From JAGIBJ01 sp032119595 (GTDB lineage Bacteria > Actinomycetota > Thermoleophilia > Solirubrobacterales > Solirubrobacteraceae): 64,000 bases of DNA. The notes under the pieces are model-generated. The model saw nothing but the letters and a program-made list of their open reading frames with translations, ran no database searches and had not been told where the DNA came from. Shown here one piece after another: positions 60,494 through 64,000 of this stretch. Positions within the stretch are counted from its first letter, which is position 1. Each line of letters begins with the position of its first letter. Location: contig JAUMBQ010000008.1 of the NCBI GenBank assembly GCA_032119595.1, positions 62,001-126,000 on the forward strand. Reading direction: 5' to 3'. Both the position numbers and the translations under genes were made by a program.

Positions 60494-60988
60494 TCAGCTC
60501 GGCGGCCACTCCAGCGCGGCGTCCTCGAAGGGGTGGTCGCGCCAGTCGCCGTAGGCGACGGCGGGGTCCTCGGTCGACTCCGGTGCCGACGCCCCGTGCT
60601 CGGCAGCGAGTGCATTGAACGGGTAGTAGCTGCGCATCTCGGGATGGCGCCCGCCGATCATCAGGATGGCGCAAGGCCCCTCCCCCGCTCCGACCAGCGC
60701 ATGCGGCACACCCGGCGGGCAATGCAGGAGGTCCCACGGACCGAGCTCGCGCTTCTGCCCTCCCACGATCGCAAGGCATCGCCCGCTCAGCACGAGGAAG
60801 GTCTCCTCGGCGTTCTCGGCGTGGTACTTCGTGCTCGGCTGGCCCGGCTCCAACATGCGCAGGTTGATACCGACCTCGGAAAACGGTGCCTCGGGCGCCT
60901 CGAACCGCGTCCACGTACCCGTAAGGGCATGCCGCACCGTCGGCGCGTCCGCGACGTTCACCACGTACCAGGGAGGAGGCGTGTTCAT
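60494..60988 (-). CDS. Cupin-domain protein (164 aa)
   Basis: A single small beta-barrel: GQPSTKYHAENAEETFLVLSGR is cupin motif 1 (His and Glu positions present) and PWDLLHCPPGVPHALVG is motif 2 with the second His, a likely metal site. No signal peptide. Its ATG overlaps the stop of the transporter ATPase gene by 4 nt, so it is the last gene of the peptide-transporter operon and may bind or modify the imported compound. The reaction is unknown. Confidence 0.8.
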   Translation of the reverse strand: MNTPPPWYVVNVADAPTVRHALTGTWTRFEAPEAPFSEVGINLRMLEPGQPSTKYHAENAEETFLVLSGRCLAIVGGQKRELGPWDLLHCPPGVPHALVGAGEGPCAILMIGGRHPEMRSYYPFNALAAEHGASAPESTEDPAVAYGDWRDHPFEDAALEWPPS

Positions 60989-62124
60989 TCGGCGCCCTCA
61001 GTTACGTCGTAGCCGGCGCCCGGCGTCTGCACATCCGCCCCTGAGCGAGCACCCGACCCCTCGACATCCGCTTTGCCACGGCCGGCACCGGTCGCCTCGG
61101 GGTCGGCCATCGGGAGGTCGTCACCAGCTGCCAGCGGGCTGGAGTCGTCACGAGCGCCCGCGGCGATCTCGGCGGCGGTGACCCCAACCGGGTGATGGCA
61201 CGCGGCCATCCCACCGTCGGCGTACTTCCAAAGCGGCGGCACGGTGATGTGGCAGACCGCCGAAGCCCGCAGACAGCGCGGATGAAACGCGCATCCCGAG
61301 GGCGGGTCGATCGGCGACGGCGGCTCGCCCTGTAGGCGCTCGCGAACGCGGCCTCGGCGCGCGGGATCTGGAACCGGAACGGCCGCCAGCAGCGCGCGCG
61401 TGTACGGGTGACGGGCACGTTCGAAGAGCACCGCGGTGGGCGCGGTTTCCACGATCCGCCCGAGGTACATCACCGCCACGCGATCAGCGACCTGCCGCAC
61501 CACCGAGAGGTCGTGGGCCACGAACAGCTGCGCCAGCCCAAGGTCGCGCTGAAGGTCGACGAGCAGGTTGACGAGCTGCGCCTGCACCGACACGTCGAGG
61601 GCCGAGACCGGCTCGTCGGCGACCAGGAGGTCCGGCTTCGTCGCGAGCGCCCGGGCGACGCCAACGCGCTGCCGCTGGCCGCCGGACAACTCATGCGGGT
61701 AGCGCGCCGCATGCTCCGACGTCAACCCGACCCGCGTCAAGGCCTCAACGATGGCGTCCCCGCCCGGCGCCTCGCCTGCGATGGCGAGCGCCTCCTGGAT
61801 GACCTTCCCGACTCGCCGTCGTGGGTTGAGCGACCCAAACGGATCTTGGAAGACCATCTGCATGCGCGGCCGATGGCGCCGCAGCGCGCGCTGCGAGGTC
61901 GTGGTGATGTCCTCGCCACCCAGCCGGATCGTGCCGCCGGTTGGGTCGATCAGGCGCAGCGCGGTTCGCGCCAGCGTCGACTTCCCACAGCCCGACTCGC
62001 CGACGAGCCCGACGGTTTCGCCGCGCGCGATCTGAAGCGTCACATCGTCGACCGCGCGGAGCGTGCCGCCAGCAACGGCGAACGCCTGCTCAAGGTGCTC
62101 AACCGACAGCACGAAATCGCTCAT
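60985..62124 (-). CDS. Oligo/dipeptide-type ABC transporter ATPase, DppF/OppF-like (379 aa)
   Basis: One ATPase cassette: Walker A GESGCGKST, Q-loop FQDPFGSLNPRRRVG, signature LSGGQRQRVGVARALA, Walker B LLVADEPVSALD, switch His in FVAHDLSVV. The OppC-terminal extension has the Cys-rich iron-sulfur-like motif (SGCAFHPRCLRASAVCH). About 75 extra residues, charged and Gly-rich, follow. The stop overlaps the cupin gene and the ATG overlaps the partner ATPase gene. Confidence 0.92.
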   Translation of the reverse strand: MSDFVLSVEHLEQAFAVAGGTLRAVDDVTLQIARGETVGLVGESGCGKSTLARTALRLIDPTGGTIRLGGEDITTTSQRALRRHRPRMQMVFQDPFGSLNPRRRVGKVIQEALAIAGEAPGGDAIVEALTRVGLTSEHAARYPHELSGGQRQRVGVARALATKPDLLVADEPVSALDVSVQAQLVNLLVDLQRDLGLAQLFVAHDLSVVRQVADRVAVMYLGRIVETAPTAVLFERARHPYTRALLAAVPVPDPARRGRVRERLQGEPPSPIDPPSGCAFHPRCLRASAVCHITVPPLWKYADGGMAACHHPVGVTAAEIAAGARDDSSPLAAGDDLPMADPEATGAGRGKADVEGSGARSGADVQTPGAGYDVTEGAE

Positions 62125-63257
62125 GGGCGTTCCCCGGTTGAGGCGTCCTCGGCGCTCGAGCTATGGCCCGCTCGGGCCGCCGGCGCGGCAAGTCCGATGG
62201 TGCCGGCCGGCAGCACCCGCAAGCTCCGCTGCTCCTCGAGCGTGAGCCAGCAACGGTCGGCGTGCTCGGGCGTCGATTGAGAAAGCAGCGGCGCCTCGCC
62301 GCAGCGCGCGAACTCATGTGGGCACCGGGACCGGAAGCTGCAACCACTCGGAAGCGCCGTCGGCGACGGCGGGGTGCCGGCGATCGTGGGCAGCCGCTCC
62401 GGGCGCGGCCCATCCATCGGCGGGATCGAGCCCAGCAGCCCCCATGCGTAGGGGTGGCGAGGATCGCCGAACAGCGCTTCGCAGGTCGCCTGCTCCACGA
62501 TGCGCCCGCCGTACATCACAGCAACCCGGTCGGCGGTTTCGGCGACAACGCCAAGGTCGTGGGTCACGAGCAGAACGGCCATGCCGCGCTCGTCACGCAA
62601 CCGCATGATGAGGTCGAGAATTTGAGCCTGAACGGTCACGTCGAGCGCGGTCGTCGGCTCATCCGCGAGCAGGAGCTGGGGGCCACAGGAGAGCGCCATC
62701 GCGATCATCGCGCGCTGCCGCATGCCACCGGAGAACTCGTGCGGAAAGCTGCCTGCGCGCTCTTGCGGATGCGGAATGCCCACCTCACCGAGCGCATCGA
62801 TCGCTCTGCGCCGCGCCTCGGATTTGCTCACGTCGTCGTGCGCGCGAATCTGCTCGGCGATCTGCGCTCCGATGTGCTGCACGGGGTTGAGTGAACTCAT
62901 CGGATCTTGGAAGACCATCGCGATCCGCGAGCCGCGCACCTGTTGCAGCTCGCGAGACGACGCGGCGATCAGGTCGATGCCATCGAACACCGCGCTTCCC
63001 GAGATCGCGGTGCCGGGGCCACGCGTGAGCCCGAGGAGCGTCAGCGCCGACACGGACTTCCCCGAGCCGGACTCGCCGACCAACGCGACGATCTCGCCAG
63101 CCGCGACGTCGAGTGTCAGCTCGCGGACGGCGTGCACCGGGCCGGCACCGGACGCGAACGTGACCCCAAGGTCGCGTACTTCCAGCAGCGCTGCCGGCGA
63201 CGCCCCAACTGGCGCCGGGGCGTCGGCGGCGCCGAGCGTGGGCGGAGTCGCGTTCAC
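62121..63257 (-). CDS. Oligo/dipeptide-type ABC transporter ATPase, DppD/OppD-like (378 aa)
   Basis: Walker A GESGSGKS, Q-loop FQDPMSSLNPVQHIG, signature FSGGMRQRAMIAMAL, Walker B LLLADEPTTALD, switch His in VTHDLGVV. The C-terminal Cys motif SGCSFRSRCPHEFARC is typical of OppD/DppD. GTG 63257 overlaps the permease stop by 4 nt. Pairs with the DppF-like ATPase. Confidence 0.93.
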   Translation of the reverse strand: MNATPPTLGAADAPAPVGASPAALLEVRDLGVTFASGAGPVHAVRELTLDVAAGEIVALVGESGSGKSVSALTLLGLTRGPGTAISGSAVFDGIDLIAASSRELQQVRGSRIAMVFQDPMSSLNPVQHIGAQIAEQIRAHDDVSKSEARRRAIDALGEVGIPHPQERAGSFPHEFSGGMRQRAMIAMALSCGPQLLLADEPTTALDVTVQAQILDLIMRLRDERGMAVLLVTHDLGVVAETADRVAVMYGGRIVEQATCEALFGDPRHPYAWGLLGSIPPMDGPRPERLPTIAGTPPSPTALPSGCSFRSRCPHEFARCGEAPLLSQSTPEHADRCWLTLEEQRSLRVLPAGTIGLAAPAARAGHSSSAEDASTGERP

Positions 63258-64000
63258 GGGCGGATCCTCGGGTCGAGCGCGGCGTAAAGGATGTCCACGA
63301 GCATGTTGAGGACAACGATCACCGTCGCGGCGAGCAACGTGACCGCCAGGACGGGCGGAACGTCCTGGTTGCCGATCGCGTCGGCGAAGTACTGGCCCAC
63401 ACCGCCGATGTCGAAGACCTTTTCGGTGAGGATGGCGCCGCCTCCGAGGATCAGTCCGACGTCCAACCCCCAAAGCGTGACCAACGGGATGAGGGCGTTG
63501 CGCAAGCCGTGGCGCACCACGACCTGCCGTTCAGGCAGGCCCTTCGCCCGAGCCGTTCGCACATAGTCGGAGCGCATCGACCCGAGCAGGTCGGACCGCA
63601 GCACCCGGCTGTAGACGCCGATGAAGCCGAGCGAGAGCACGGTCCAAGGTGCGATGAGATGCCACGCCCACTGCGCCGGCCCCTCTTCGGTGAAGCCGGC
63701 GTACCCGCCCGGCGGGATGATCCCGGCCTTCGACCCCAGGTAGTAGCTGACGAGCGCACCGAACCACATCACCGGCATCGCGAGCGCGATCACGGCGACG
63801 GAACCCGACACGCGGTCAACCCAGCTCCCGGGTCGGAGCGCGCTGAGCGTGCCAAGTGCGATCCCGCCGAGCAGCATGAGGATTGACGCCCCGATCGCGA
63901 GTGACAGCGTCCTCGGAACGCCATCGGCCACGCGCTCCATCACGTCCTCCCCGGGGTTGGCGTACGAGCGAAGGTCGCCGGTGAACACCTTGCGCATCGT
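63254..64000 (-). CDS. Oligo/dipeptide-type ABC transporter permease, DppB-like (5' end off the window)
   Basis: At least five membrane helices and the permease loop RTARAKGLPERQVVVRHGLRNALIPLVTLWG (EAA-type); it ends in ALDPRIRP as DppB/OppB proteins do. The segment visible near the right edge (GDLRSYANP...RTLSLAIGA) corresponds to about residue 80 of the family, so the N-terminal part lies outside the window. A DppC-like permease is not encoded between this gene and the ATPases, where it is usually found. Confidence 0.92.
   Translation of the reverse strand, partial: TMRKVFTGDLRSYANPGEDVMERVADGVPRTLSLAIGASILMLLGGIALGTLSALRPGSWVDRVSGSVAVIALAMPVMWFGALVSYYLGSKAGIIPPGGYAGFTEEGPAQWAWHLIAPWTVLSLGFIGVYSRVLRSDLLGSMRSDYVRTARAKGLPERQVVVRHGLRNALIPLVTLWGLDVGLILGGGAILTEKVFDIGGVGQYFADAIGNQDVPPVLAVTLLAATVIVVLNMLVDILYAALDPRIRP

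Overview
The window is 64 kb of very GC-rich chromosome with dense, mostly overlapping operons, many GTG starts, and a large share of exported proteins carrying Ala/Thr/Pro-rich linkers and Lys-rich C-terminal beta-type domains. This fits a high-GC actinobacterium, and the style of the secreted proteins suggests the class Thermoleophilia (Solirubrobacter/Patulibacter/Conexibacter-like). That placement is an inference: no rRNA or other marker gene is present.

Layout. 1-4.8 kb: a glycerolipid cluster with a lipid kinase (cut by the left edge), an alkyl-DHAP-synthase-like flavoprotein, a TetR regulator and GlpD. 4.9-9.4 kb: an ABC-F ATPase, an exported alpha/beta hydrolase coupled to a crotonase-family enzyme, and a small membrane protein. 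9.5-12.7 kb: a secreted LTD/nuclease-phosphatase/collagen-like protein. 12.8-22.1 kb: a four-gene leftward operon made of an FtsH-family protease, two large exported propeller-type proteins (one with a metallophosphoesterase-like domain lacking its metal ligands) and a small membrane-anchored protein. 22.2-28.4 kb: a second, larger PstS-like protein and two exported propeller proteins. 28.6-36.0 kb: divergent pstS-pstC-pstA-pstB followed by a lipoprotein, two zinc-ribbon proteins and a zinc-ribbon membrane protein with a degenerate phosphoesterase domain, nearly all with 4-nt start/stop overlaps. 36-40 kb: small membrane proteins, an exported coiled-coil protein and polyphosphate kinase. 40-45.7 kb: a GNAT acetyltransferase, a c-di-GMP phosphodiesterase with its partner gene, a membrane protein and a small secreted protein. 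45.7-60.0 kb: one leftward gene for a secreted protein of about 4,766 residues built of eleven ~415-aa tandem units. 60.5-64 kb: a cupin and a peptide-type ABC transporter cut by the right edge.

The unifying theme of 9.4-44 kb appears to be phosphate. Tandem 7-nt units of the GTTCACC/GGTCACG type at exact 11-bp spacing, the architecture of the actinobacterial PhoP (PHO) box, occur upstream of the secreted nuclease, the second PstS-like gene, the divergent pst/propeller promoters and ppk, and once (44073-44112) with no obvious target. I infer a Pho-linked cell-surface programme: import (Pst), scavenging (nuclease), storage (Ppk), and exported proteins including two phosphoesterase-like proteins that seem catalytically dead. 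The tandem-unit giant protein and the FtsH/dead-phosphoesterase operon are the parts most likely to be undescribed.

Several genes lack a Shine-Dalgarno sequence and instead have a -10-like hexamer 6-7 nt before the start codon, indicating leaderless transcription.
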